Assembly (NCBI GenBank): GCA_947493455.1 | Contig: CANLRB010000001.1 | Coordinates: forward strand, 806,001 to 870,000 | Direction of reading: 5' to 3' | Length of the DNA: 64,000 nucleotides | Source of the DNA: an uncultured Pseudoalteromonas sp. | GTDB taxonomy: Bacteria > Pseudomonadota > Gammaproteobacteria > Enterobacterales > Alteromonadaceae | The notes under the pieces: model-generated | Told to the model about the DNA's origin: nothing | Database searches by the model: none | Seen by the model: only the letters and a program-made list of their open reading frames with translations | In this document: one piece after another, positions 56,977 through 64,000 of the stretch | Position numbering within the stretch: the first letter of the stretch is position 1 | Layout: each line of letters begins with the position of its first letter | Position numbers and translations under genes: made by a program

Positions 56977-58704
56977 TTACTTAGACTCAGATAAATTTAG
57001 CCAGGTCACGGTCCAAATATCCCAGCCAGGTCGCACAAAGTTGAGTTCAAGTTCATGGTAACCCTTATCTAAATATACTTTATGGCGGTTCGATGTTTTA
57101 TCATCAATATCTTTGTTGTAGGACACGGTTTCAAGCTGCTTATTACCGCTCCAAAGAGTGAAAAAAGGGCCTTCTTGTGATGAGCGCCCCTTATAGTTAA
57201 GCGTATACCAGCCTGATTTTTTAGCGTTGATTTTAAAACGCGCAATTGCCGCTTGTTGTGAAAAACCATTGTCATACTTTATAAGGTAGTATGGGTAAGG
57301 ATCATTTTCTTGCCGACTTTTATTGATATATAGATTTTCAAGTTTCGTAGCATGCTCCATTCGTAATTCGTTCGGAATCGAAACCACCGATTCCTTTTTT
57401 ACAACTGCCGCATCGCTCGGTAAACTCGTTAATTCATCGGCCACAGAGACAATACGAAAACTGCCCTCACCTTGCGGCAGCGCAACAGTTAACTGATTGG
57501 TTTTGGCGTCAACCGTATCAATAAGCTCATAGTACTTTTTATAGTAACGTCCAAGTCGATGGGCATTAGCATCGGTTGAACGATAAATTTGATAATGAGC
57601 AATGCGGGAGTCTGCGACGGGCTGCCAACTTAGTCGGTAACTCGTTTTTGTTTGTTTTATGAGTTGCAAATTGGCCGGCGCTTTAGGTAATTTAGGCCTG
57701 GTTTCAATACGCTCTTTTTGAGCAAGCGAGAGCTTTTCTTCAAACTGCGTTGTCGACGCCAAATCTACATCGCCGTGCCCGTCCATCGCTAGACGAAAAC
57801 CCATTGTTGATAGTGGCTTTGCACCAATGCGCGGGTATGAGCCGCGCTCAGCAGCAGTCACAGGTTTGGCATGCCACATGTTGCCGGACTGCGCGATGTA
57901 TTCGCATTGCTCTATGTCCATTTCTTGTTCGGTGCGTGCCAAATGGCCATCATAATAACAACTGCCATTAAAGTGATGAACATTACCTAACATATCGTAA
58001 AGTCCAAATGGGTTGGGACGATATAAACCTACAATCGAAATATAGGCTTCGCCATCATCACAATTTAAATAGCCTAAAAAGCCAACATAACTTGCGCCAT
58101 ACTGCTCAGACGGTACAAATTCACCTGTTTGATCTGCAAAATTACCGTATTTACAAGCTTGCGTTAACTTTGGGTCATCTCCCCAAAAGTAGCGACTAGT
58201 GGTATTTGCAGAGAGCGCGTAATCCCATTCATGCTCAGTTGGCAGACGATAGTTGTAGCCCGTTTTTTTACTGAGCCAGTCGGCATAAGCATTCGCTTCT
58301 TGCCAGGTAATACAGGTGACAGGTTGATATTCACTTTCTAAAAAGCGATGGTTATCCCAGCTCGCCGTATTTTCCTCATCTTTTGTCGGAGATAGCCAAC
58401 GCTCATCAATATGGTCTTTACATTTTGCTGTTGGTTTAAAACCAGTCGCTTGCGCAAATAATCGGAATTCAGCAACAGTCACCGAATACTTAGCCATTCT
58501 AAATTTTGATACCTCGACGCTATACGTCGGCGTCGCATAATCAGGCCCATGGTTTGTTCCTGCTGTTAACTGCCCGGCTGGAATATTAACCATCGGTGGT
58601 GCGATATAATCTTGTCCATAGGCGTTTTTTACATTGAGTGAAACACCTAAAACGCAGCTCACTGCAAGTGCGAATTTTGAAAAATTATAAAACGTTTTTT
58701 TCAT
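56977..58704 (-). CDS. Secreted SUMF1/FGE-fold protein with FN3-like and C-terminal beta domains (copy 2)
   Basis: A 575-residue paralogue of the gene at 52889, alike through the whole length. The signal peptide is 1-30. The SUMF1 domain (about 33-310) has MVNIPAGQLTAGTNHG, VTVAEFRLFAQATGF, YRLPTEHEWDYALSA and the block LYRPNPFGLYDMLGNV, identical in copy 1. The usual catalytic cysteine segment is again replaced, reading IAQSGNMWHAKPVTA. An FN3-like domain and a terminal beta domain follow. Conserved cysteines outside the FGE site (in QACKYGNFAD and LNCDDGEAY) are shared by both copies and may form disulfides. It lies convergent to regulator copy 2. Function unknown. Confidence 0.83.
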   Translation of the reverse strand: MKKTFYNFSKFALAVSCVLGVSLNVKNAYGQDYIAPPMVNIPAGQLTAGTNHGPDYATPTYSVEVSKFRMAKYSVTVAEFRLFAQATGFKPTAKCKDHIDERWLSPTKDEENTASWDNHRFLESEYQPVTCITWQEANAYADWLSKKTGYNYRLPTEHEWDYALSANTTSRYFWGDDPKLTQACKYGNFADQTGEFVPSEQYGASYVGFLGYLNCDDGEAYISIVGLYRPNPFGLYDMLGNVHHFNGSCYYDGHLARTEQEMDIEQCEYIAQSGNMWHAKPVTAAERGSYPRIGAKPLSTMGFRLAMDGHGDVDLASTTQFEEKLSLAQKERIETRPKLPKAPANLQLIKQTKTSYRLSWQPVADSRIAHYQIYRSTDANAHRLGRYYKKYYELIDTVDAKTNQLTVALPQGEGSFRIVSVADELTSLPSDAAVVKKESVVSIPNELRMEHATKLENLYINKSRQENDPYPYYLIKYDNGFSQQAAIARFKINAKKSGWYTLNYKGRSSQEGPFFTLWSGNKQLETVSYNKDIDDKTSNRHKVYLDKGYHELELNFVRPGWDIWTVTWLNLSESK

Positions 58705-58860
58705 TTAATTACCTTGAGGTCGTGATGTAAAAGTGATCTCAAAGTTACAAACTTGGCGCTGATACGTCTTATTATCGACCTATCAACCACCTATTATTTA
58801 GCTATCAACTAAAATAAAATCAATTAGCTACAAAAAAAACAGTGGTAAAGGCTGTGCAAA

Positions 58861-59376
58861 TTAAGTATTTTGTTTATTTGTCTCACCACACCAAGTTGAC
58901 GGATAAACGCCGCGTCGCATAGCACGATGGAAACTCGAATATGGCCAGTCTCGAATGCGCTTAACCAGTCCGTGTTTCATAGGGTTGTAATGCGCGTAAT
59001 TGACATGGTGCCAATAGTCTTGTTGGTTTGTAATGGTATGCTCCCAAAAGCGCCGTTGCCAAATACCACGTTCATTTTTTAGCGCACGAGATGGCGAAAT
59101 CGATTCAGTGACAGCTTGGCTTTTTGAAAACCGCTTTTTAATCTCACGCCACCTATTTGAATAATCGTAATCACCCTCCGGTAATGTTAATACTGCATGG
59201 AGATGATCAGGCAGCACCACCCAAGCATCTATTTCAAAAGGATAGTGATATTTCACCCAACGAACCGCATTACGGAGCTCATCAATGTGCTCAACTAACA
59301 ATGCTTTTTTGCGGTCCAATAAATTCACAGTAAAAAAGTAAGTACCACCAGGCACATAATTACGACGATATTTCAT
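58861..59376 (-). CDS. REP-associated tyrosine transposase (RAYT, IS200-like TnpA)
   Basis: A 171-residue Y1 transposase-like protein of the TnpA_REP family. It has a YFFTVNLLDRK segment after the N-terminus, the metal-binding H-x-H in VLPDHLHAVLTLPEG, and the catalytic tyrosine in HVNYAHYNPMKHGLV. The WQRRFWEHTI segment is also characteristic. These enzymes cut and join single-stranded REP hairpins and are usually single-copy domesticated genes. Its upstream flank holds the REP-derived array at 59432-59788, as expected for its substrate. The length is complete and no frameshift is seen. Confidence 0.92.
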   Translation of the reverse strand: MKYRRNYVPGGTYFFTVNLLDRKKALLVEHIDELRNAVRWVKYHYPFEIDAWVVLPDHLHAVLTLPEGDYDYSNRWREIKKRFSKSQAVTESISPSRALKNERGIWQRRFWEHTITNQQDYWHHVNYAHYNPMKHGLVKRIRDWPYSSFHRAMRRGVYPSTWCGETNKQNT

Positions 59377-59431
59377 TTAAAACCTCCATGTTTTGAACTT
59401 AAAATTGATATCTTAGAATTGTATTGCCACA

Positions 59432-59580
59432 CCTTGTGACGTAACCAACACCGTTGGGTGGCGCCTTACGGCTTAACCAACATCGTTGGGTGGCGCCTTG
59501 CGACGTAACCAACACCGTTGGGTGGCGCCTTGCGGCTTAACCAACACCGTTGGGTGGCGCCTTGCGGCTTAACCAACCTA
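59432..59580. repeat. Tandem array of a 32-bp REP-derived unit (four copies plus a partial)
   Basis: Units start at 59432, 59464, 59496 and 59528 and a partial at 59560. Each contains TAACCAACA-Y-CGTTGGGTGGCG, so an internal AACCAACA/CGTTGGGT pairing is possible. Units 1 and 3 share a GACG variant and units 2 and 4 share GGCT, which suggests a 64-bp duplication. The array ends at CTTAACCAACCTACG, the usual REP head. Confidence 0.85.
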
Positions 59581-59599
59581 CGTTAATTATACCCTGAGT

Positions 59600-59636
59600 G
59601 TAGGTCGGTTAAGCGGCGTTGTCGCGCCACCCGACA
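59600..59636. repeat. Inverted REP copy facing the array
   Basis: It begins GTAGGTCGGTTAAGCGGC and ends GCGCCACCCGACA. It is the reverse complement, with changes, of the last array unit, giving a BIME-like pair of head-to-head REPs. Confidence 0.8.
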
Positions 59637-59788
59637 AAAAAACAATCTCATCACCCGACAAAAAATAACCCCATCACCCGACAAAAAATAACCCCATCAC
59701 CCGACAAAAAGACAATCTCATCACCCGACAAAAAACAATCCCATCACCCGACAAAAAATAATCCCATCACCCGACAAAAGATAACCGC
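59627..59788. repeat. Short tandem array of about 23 bp (seven copies)
   Basis: Copies of ATCACCCGACAAAAAATAAC followed by two or three C/T bases start at 59650, 59673, 59696, 59720, 59743 and 59766, with a founder at 59627. Each keeps CACCCGACAAAA, the tail of the inverted REP, so the array seems to have grown from that end. Confidence 0.85.
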
Positions 59789-59968
59789 AATCCTCATCAA
59801 AATTATAAACCGCGCCCGTCCCTGATAAGACATGCCTCACCGACCATAATGATTAAAATCAAAAACGAATCAAAAACAAAATAACGAGAAATTTTGCCAA
59901 TCTAATCACAATGTGTAACTCTTTAAATGCGCTAACAATTTATCGAAGCATTTATCGAGATTAAAATA

Positions 59969-62668
59969 ATGACATTGAGTACCCTTTATCGTTCACTCAT
60001 TCTGTGCGGCGCGGTCTTAGTTCAGCCCGTGCATGCAGCAATAGAAACAAAATCATCGCCAATTAAAGCTATGTGGCCAGGCACTAATTACGACGCATCG
60101 ATTCCTACAGTACACCAAATATTAGGATATCAAATCGGTGAAAGGATAAGCTCACACGCGGACATGCTGCGGTACTTCGATGCATTGCAGCAAGCGGCTC
60201 CAAAACGTATAAAACTACAACAATACGCGACCAGCTGGCAGGGCCGTAAACTCATTTATGCCGTAATAGGCACGCCACAACATATTGCCAATTTATCCCA
60301 ATTAACTGACAACACACAGGCAATAGCCGATCCACGAAAAACATCAACTTCACAACTAAAAAACCTTGTTGCAACTACACCTGCATCGGTTTGGCTGCAA
60401 TACAGTGTTCACGGTAATGAAATCAGTGGCACCGACGCTGCAATGATGACGGCGTATCACCTATTAGCCGCGAGCAACAACGAAGTCACACAAAACATCT
60501 TAAACAATACCTTAGTCTTTATTGATCCACTGCAAAATCCAGATGGACGTGAGCGTTTTACTTCACGTTACTATGCAAACATCGGGCTAGAGCACAGCAG
60601 TGACCGACTCAGTGCTGAACACAATGAACCCTGGCCAAGTGGCCGTAGCAACCACTATTTGTTTGATATGAACCGCGACTGGCTGGCTATCACCCAACCT
60701 GAAACATTAGGTAAAATATCGGTGATCAATCAGCACAAACCACAAGTGATAGTAGATATTCATGAAATGGGCGGTGACTCATCGTACTATTTTGCCCCGG
60801 CAGCTCAGCCGTTTAACCCGCACATGACAAAAACCCAAATTGCGCATATGGATGCAATTGGCCGTAACCACGCAAAACACTTTGATGAATTTGGCTTTGA
60901 CTATTTTACTCGCGAAATATTTGATGCCTTTTACCCTGGTTACGGCGACAGTTGGCCGACTTTTTACGGCGCATCTGCATCAACCTATGAGGTTGGCTCA
61001 GCGCGCGGTGAAAAATTTAAAAAATCAAACGGCGACACCCTCACCTATTGGGACACAGTGCAAAAACAATTTGTAGCTTCTATTTCGACGGCCGAAGGCA
61101 CAGCAAATAATCACACGCAAATTCTCAATGACTTCTATCAATACCAAGTCGATACAATTAAAGATGGCAAAAAAAGTAAACAACGGGTTTATTTAATGCC
61201 GCCACAAACAAATCGTCATGGCCGCCATAAACTTGCAACGTTAATGGCCAAGCACGGGGTTGAGGTAACACAAGCAACCACGTCCTTTAAAGCCTGTGGT
61301 AAAAAGTATCAGGCGGGTACTTACCTGATTGACACAGCACAGCCTCGAGGTCGCTTTGTTACCACCACGTTTGCCGATCAAGTGGATATGTCAAACGCCT
61401 TTATCAAAGAACAAGAACGCCGCCGCGCGCGTAATCAAAATGACCAAATATACGATGTCACGGGATGGTCATTGCCAAAAATGTTTAATGTTGATACGCA
61501 AGTTTGTCATCGCGAGATTAACGTCGCCAATCAACAAATTGATATCAATTCGCATGATTTAAAAGGCCAAGTTATTAATGAAAATGCCAAAGTAGCCTTT
61601 ATAGTGCGTTGGGGTGATATGGCAGCAGGACGCTTTTTAAGCGCAGCGCTAAGAGCTGGACTAAATTTAAAAAGTGCCGATGCCGCGTTTACTCTTGAAG
61701 GAGGAACTCAGTACCCAGCGGGCTCATTAGTTATTGAAACCAAATCAAATAATGCACAGCTGCTAAAGCATATCAAGCAAATCGCAAATCACACTGGTGC
61801 GATTGTAGAGGGGGTCGATACCAGTTGGGTAATCGATGGGCCAAGTTTTGGCAGTAACCGAACCGTCCCAATGACTGCGCCAAACGTCGCCATTGCATGG
61901 GGCGATGCGACCAGCTCACTCAGTGCCGGCAATACCCGATTTGTAATTGAGCGTCAATTAGATTACCCGGTCACGGCAATTCGCACCGAACAATTAGCCT
62001 ACAGCAACCTCAGTGACTATCAGGTTCTGATCCTACCTGAAGGGTATTACGGACAAGCGCTCGGTCAACATGGTGCCGATAACCTGCGTTCGTGGGTTGA
62101 AAACGGCGGCGTGCTGATTGCACTTGGCAGCGCTAATCGCTTTTTAGCCAATGAGCAACACGGACTACTCGATGTACAGCGCGAACTTGCGTATCGCAGT
62201 GATGAGATAAAAAATCGTGATGACGCAAGCGGCAATACTGTTGATGGACAACATTTTGAGACTAAATCTGATTTAATGAATTCAATTATTGAGTCATCAA
62301 CCTCGCCCGATTATATTGCTGGCGTATTGGCTAATATCGAAGTAGATCGCCATCACTGGCTAACGGCTGGCGTTGATGAAAAGCTTGTTACGGTCGCCTA
62401 TGGTAACGATATTTATACACCGATTAAGTTAAACTCGGGCAATAACTTAGCTTGGTTTGCAGGCCCTGACACGGTGCTTGCAAGTGGTTACTTATGGCCT
62501 GAGAAAAAGGCCCAACTCGCTTATAAGCCGGTGCTAATTCAACAGCCAATGGGGCGAGGCATGGTGATCGGTTATACTCAATCCCCGACGTTCAGAGCCT
62601 ACTTAGATGGACTCAACGTGTTGCTCACCAACAGTATTTTTAGAGCCGCTGCACACGCTCAAAACTAA
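59969..62668 (+). CDS. Secreted M14-family zinc carboxypeptidase-like protein
   Basis: An 899-residue exported protein with a signal peptide (1-23). Residues about 45-360 form an M14 peptidase domain. Zinc ligands are the H and E of SVHGNEISGTDAA near residue 150 and the histidine of VIVDIHEMGGDS near 262. YEVGSARGEKF near 345 supplies the likely catalytic glutamate. The C-terminal half (about 620-760) has a class I glutamine-amidotransferase-like fold with SDYQVLILPEGYYG and VENGGVLIALGSANRF, as seen in many bacterial M14 proteins of this length. It probably trims peptides outside the cytoplasm. A strong terminator follows it. Confidence 0.87.
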   Translation: MTLSTLYRSLILCGAVLVQPVHAAIETKSSPIKAMWPGTNYDASIPTVHQILGYQIGERISSHADMLRYFDALQQAAPKRIKLQQYATSWQGRKLIYAVIGTPQHIANLSQLTDNTQAIADPRKTSTSQLKNLVATTPASVWLQYSVHGNEISGTDAAMMTAYHLLAASNNEVTQNILNNTLVFIDPLQNPDGRERFTSRYYANIGLEHSSDRLSAEHNEPWPSGRSNHYLFDMNRDWLAITQPETLGKISVINQHKPQVIVDIHEMGGDSSYYFAPAAQPFNPHMTKTQIAHMDAIGRNHAKHFDEFGFDYFTREIFDAFYPGYGDSWPTFYGASASTYEVGSARGEKFKKSNGDTLTYWDTVQKQFVASISTAEGTANNHTQILNDFYQYQVDTIKDGKKSKQRVYLMPPQTNRHGRHKLATLMAKHGVEVTQATTSFKACGKKYQAGTYLIDTAQPRGRFVTTTFADQVDMSNAFIKEQERRRARNQNDQIYDVTGWSLPKMFNVDTQVCHREINVANQQIDINSHDLKGQVINENAKVAFIVRWGDMAAGRFLSAALRAGLNLKSADAAFTLEGGTQYPAGSLVIETKSNNAQLLKHIKQIANHTGAIVEGVDTSWVIDGPSFGSNRTVPMTAPNVAIAWGDATSSLSAGNTRFVIERQLDYPVTAIRTEQLAYSNLSDYQVLILPEGYYGQALGQHGADNLRSWVENGGVLIALGSANRFLANEQHGLLDVQRELAYRSDEIKNRDDASGNTVDGQHFETKSDLMNSIIESSTSPDYIAGVLANIEVDRHHWLTAGVDEKLVTVAYGNDIYTPIKLNSGNNLAWFAGPDTVLASGYLWPEKKAQLAYKPVLIQQPMGRGMVIGYTQSPTFRAYLDGLNVLLTNSIFRAAAHAQN

Positions 62669-62694
62669 GTTAAGATTAAGAAACGCAATCAGGA

Positions 62695-62725
62695 AAAGGG
62701 CAAGATTTACTTGCCCTTTCTTTTT
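62695..62725 (+). terminator. Terminator of the M14 peptidase gene
   Basis: Perfect arms AAAGGGCAAG and CTTGCCCTTT flank a five-base loop, followed by CTTTTT. It lies 27 bp after the stop codon. Confidence 0.9.
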
Positions 62726-62777
62726 ATACTTTACTGATATACCATTCGATTTTTTATAATAATCGTTACGGAATAGA

Positions 62778-63467
62778 ATGAAACGGATTACACTCAGCGC
62801 CCTACTTCTTACTTTCACTTCTTTTAGCTATGCCACCAATCAGTTTAATGCGGAAGTTTTAATTTCAAAATCAAATCATAAAATTGAAACATCAGCAACA
62901 GAAAGTCTAAATTTGGAGACGGACTATTCAACAAATAGTTTAGGGTTGCGTTTTACCGCACTGATTAACAATAACGTCGGCTTTGAACTTTCAGCACACG
63001 ACCATGGCGAAGGAGACGCCAATATCTGGCACGCGACCCCACTGTATGAGGGTCCTGACGACATCACCACACATTACGAGTTTTACCGCGTCACTTACCC
63101 AACTAAGCTAGCCAGTTATCGCGTTGGTGTAAAAGGACAAATCGACGTATTCGAATCAGTTTATTTATATGGCCGTGTTGGTATTGCGAATTGGCGTTAC
63201 AAGTCATTATCACCTCATGATTTCTATGAGACTTATGACTATCGTAAAGGCGCATCTGGCTATGATGTTTATTACGGACTTGGTGCAAGCTACGCGTTGA
63301 ACGAGAACCTAACTATCGGGATAGAGATATCTCGTTTATCAATTGATGATAGTAAACATAGTAACCCGTCTGAATTAGGGATCGTGCTGAACGAAGGAGA
63401 TAAATACAAAACCTCTTTTCAACACGACCTCAACGAAGTATCGCTGGTACTTGGCTGGCAATTTTAA
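62778..63467 (+). CDS. Small outer-membrane beta-barrel protein
   Basis: A 229-residue exported protein with a signal peptide (1-19, cleaved after SYA). The rest alternates polar and hydrophobic residues in about eight strands, with Gly/Tyr-rich turns such as VYYGLGASYALNENLTIGIE. It ends LVLGWQF with the terminal phenylalanine required by the barrel-assembly machinery. It resembles the OmpA/OmpW/opacity class of small barrels. Function unknown. It has its own promoter region after the upstream terminator. Confidence 0.82.
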   Translation: MKRITLSALLLTFTSFSYATNQFNAEVLISKSNHKIETSATESLNLETDYSTNSLGLRFTALINNNVGFELSAHDHGEGDANIWHATPLYEGPDDITTHYEFYRVTYPTKLASYRVGVKGQIDVFESVYLYGRVGIANWRYKSLSPHDFYETYDYRKGASGYDVYYGLGASYALNENLTIGIEISRLSIDDSKHSNPSELGIVLNEGDKYKTSFQHDLNEVSLVLGWQF

Positions 63468-63486
63468 TATCGGTTAGATAATTTAA

Positions 63487-63675
63487 ACAGAGTATTACGC
63501 CGGAATAATTAGCAACGCCATCGAAGTTACAAAGTGGCCACATAATATAAGTTTAACCACTAGTATTGGCGTTGCCGAACACGGCAAGCATAGTATCAGC
63601 CAACTGATCCGAAATGCCGACGAAGCACTTTATCAAGCAAAAACCAGCGGTCGAAACAAAGTGGTACTGGCTTAA
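63487..63675 (+). pseudogene. Orphan C-terminal fragment of a GGDEF diguanylate cyclase
   Basis: A plus-strand frame of 62 codons between stops. It has the end signature of GGDEF domains: ISLTTSIGVAEHG, then LIRNADEALYQAKTSGRNKV and a normal C-terminus. The GGDEF active loop and everything before it are missing, and there is no start codon or ribosome site. It is therefore a decayed gene, not a short functional protein. It lies 20 bp after the outer-membrane barrel gene. The lost N-terminal part was probably deleted at this junction. Confidence 0.75.
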
Positions 63676-63826
63676 CTATAATTATGTAAGTTAAACGTTC
63701 TATGTAACCTTCGTTGCACATTTTGATTGTTGTTGAAAATGAGACTTTAAAAACAAAAATAGATAATTTATAGCACAATAATTTTCTTCTAAGATACATT
63801 TATCAAAACAGATTGAGGAAAACAGC

Positions 63827-64000
63827 ATGCAAGTATTATCACGCGATTCATTACCACTTGGCGGATTTGCCGGATTAACTGAGCACAGACTCGTTACTGA
63901 TAGCCGTATCTTTGGCACCCGTAAACAGCCCAATACCTTTGAAGGGTTAGGTCAATTTGTGTACTTAGCCGATGCTAACTTCAACCCGCTCGGTGAAACG
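63827..64000 (+). CDS. Pirin-family protein, 5' part
   Basis: The first 58 codons of a gene cut by the window edge. The translation starts MQVLSRDSLPLGGFAGLTEH and continues with RKQPNTFEGLGQFVYLADAN, closely matching bacterial pirin/YhhW-type cupins. The ATG has TTGAGGAA ten bases upstream. Bacterial pirins are cupin proteins that bind a metal, some with quercetinase activity. The metal-binding histidines lie further downstream and are not visible here. Upstream, 63676-63826 is AT-rich and holds its promoter. Confidence 0.85.
   Translation, partial: MQVLSRDSLPLGGFAGLTEHRLVTDSRIFGTRKQPNTFEGLGQFVYLADANFNPLGET

Noticed and set aside
59432-59788. Possible CRISPR array
   Set aside because: The repeats are contiguous with no unique spacers, match REP sequence, and no cas gene is present.
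59619-59825. A 68-codon plus-strand frame with repeated His-Pro-Thr-Lys and Pro-Asp-Lys units
   Set aside because: It is the translation of the 23-bp tandem array, starts at TTG without a ribosome site, and changes reading phase with the repeat. It is a by-product of the repeats.

Overview
The window looks like a chromosome segment of a marine gammaproteobacterium of the Alteromonadales, most likely Pseudoalteromonas or a close relative. This rests on moderate-to-low GC, two TonB-dependent receptors, a LasA/pseudoalterin-type secreted protease, Na+-coupled symporters, and the style of the exopolysaccharide and REP/RAYT elements. The genus is inferred from gene content only. No rRNA, tRNA, CRISPR array or prophage was recognised.

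Layout. (1) 1-18.1 kb is an exopolysaccharide export and synthesis locus whose gene kinds match the Vibrio fischeri syp (symbiosis polysaccharide) locus: STAS protein, OmpA lipoprotein, SLBB exporter, Wzz-like protein, several glycosyltransferases, a fused glycosyltransferase/phosphoglycosyl transferase, O-acetyltransferase, polymerase/ligase, flippase and a CheY-like regulator. A secreted LruC/GEVED protein and a lipoprotein sit inside it. All five transcription units have a recognisable sigma-54 -24/-12 element. Four intergenic regions carry the same palindrome, TTTGCA-WWW-TGCAACG. For four of the five promoters it is centred 74 or 83 bp upstream of the predicted start point. This is the strongest unexplained regulatory signal in the window. 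(2) 18.2-26.1 kb is a lactose/galactose operon with an exported beta-galactosidase, a sodium-solute symporter, galT, galK and galM. (3) 26.1-31.6 kb holds signalling genes: a 7TM histidine kinase, a low-molecular-weight tyrosine phosphatase, an NIT-domain chemoreceptor and a truncated response regulator. (4) 31.8-38.1 kb holds a LasA-like M23 protease, a TonB receptor and an AGCS amino-acid symporter, probably for peptide scavenging.

(5) 38.1-46.9 kb is a gamma-lyase (methionine/cystathionine type) operon with OsmC and a dedicated 2-oxoacid dehydrogenase complex (E1, E2, E3). It ends in a strong terminator. A sigma-54 promoter precedes it and a TyrR-like sigma-54 activator is encoded divergently. 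(6) 46.9-48.5 kb has a TetR regulator and a FrnE/DsbA-like protein, with an 18-bp palindromic operator candidate between them. (7) 48.7-58.7 kb has a TonB receptor followed by a duplicated two-gene module: a membrane-anchored ToxR/CadC-type regulator convergent with a secreted SUMF1-fold protein, present twice. The function is unknown, and this is the best candidate for an undescribed system. (8) 58.9-59.8 kb has a REP-associated tyrosine transposase beside an expanded REP-derived repeat region. (9) 60.0-64.0 kb has an M14-type peptidase, a small outer-membrane barrel, an orphan GGDEF C-terminal fragment and the start of a pirin gene.

Promoter spacings were counted by hand, and protein families were assigned from motifs without database searches.
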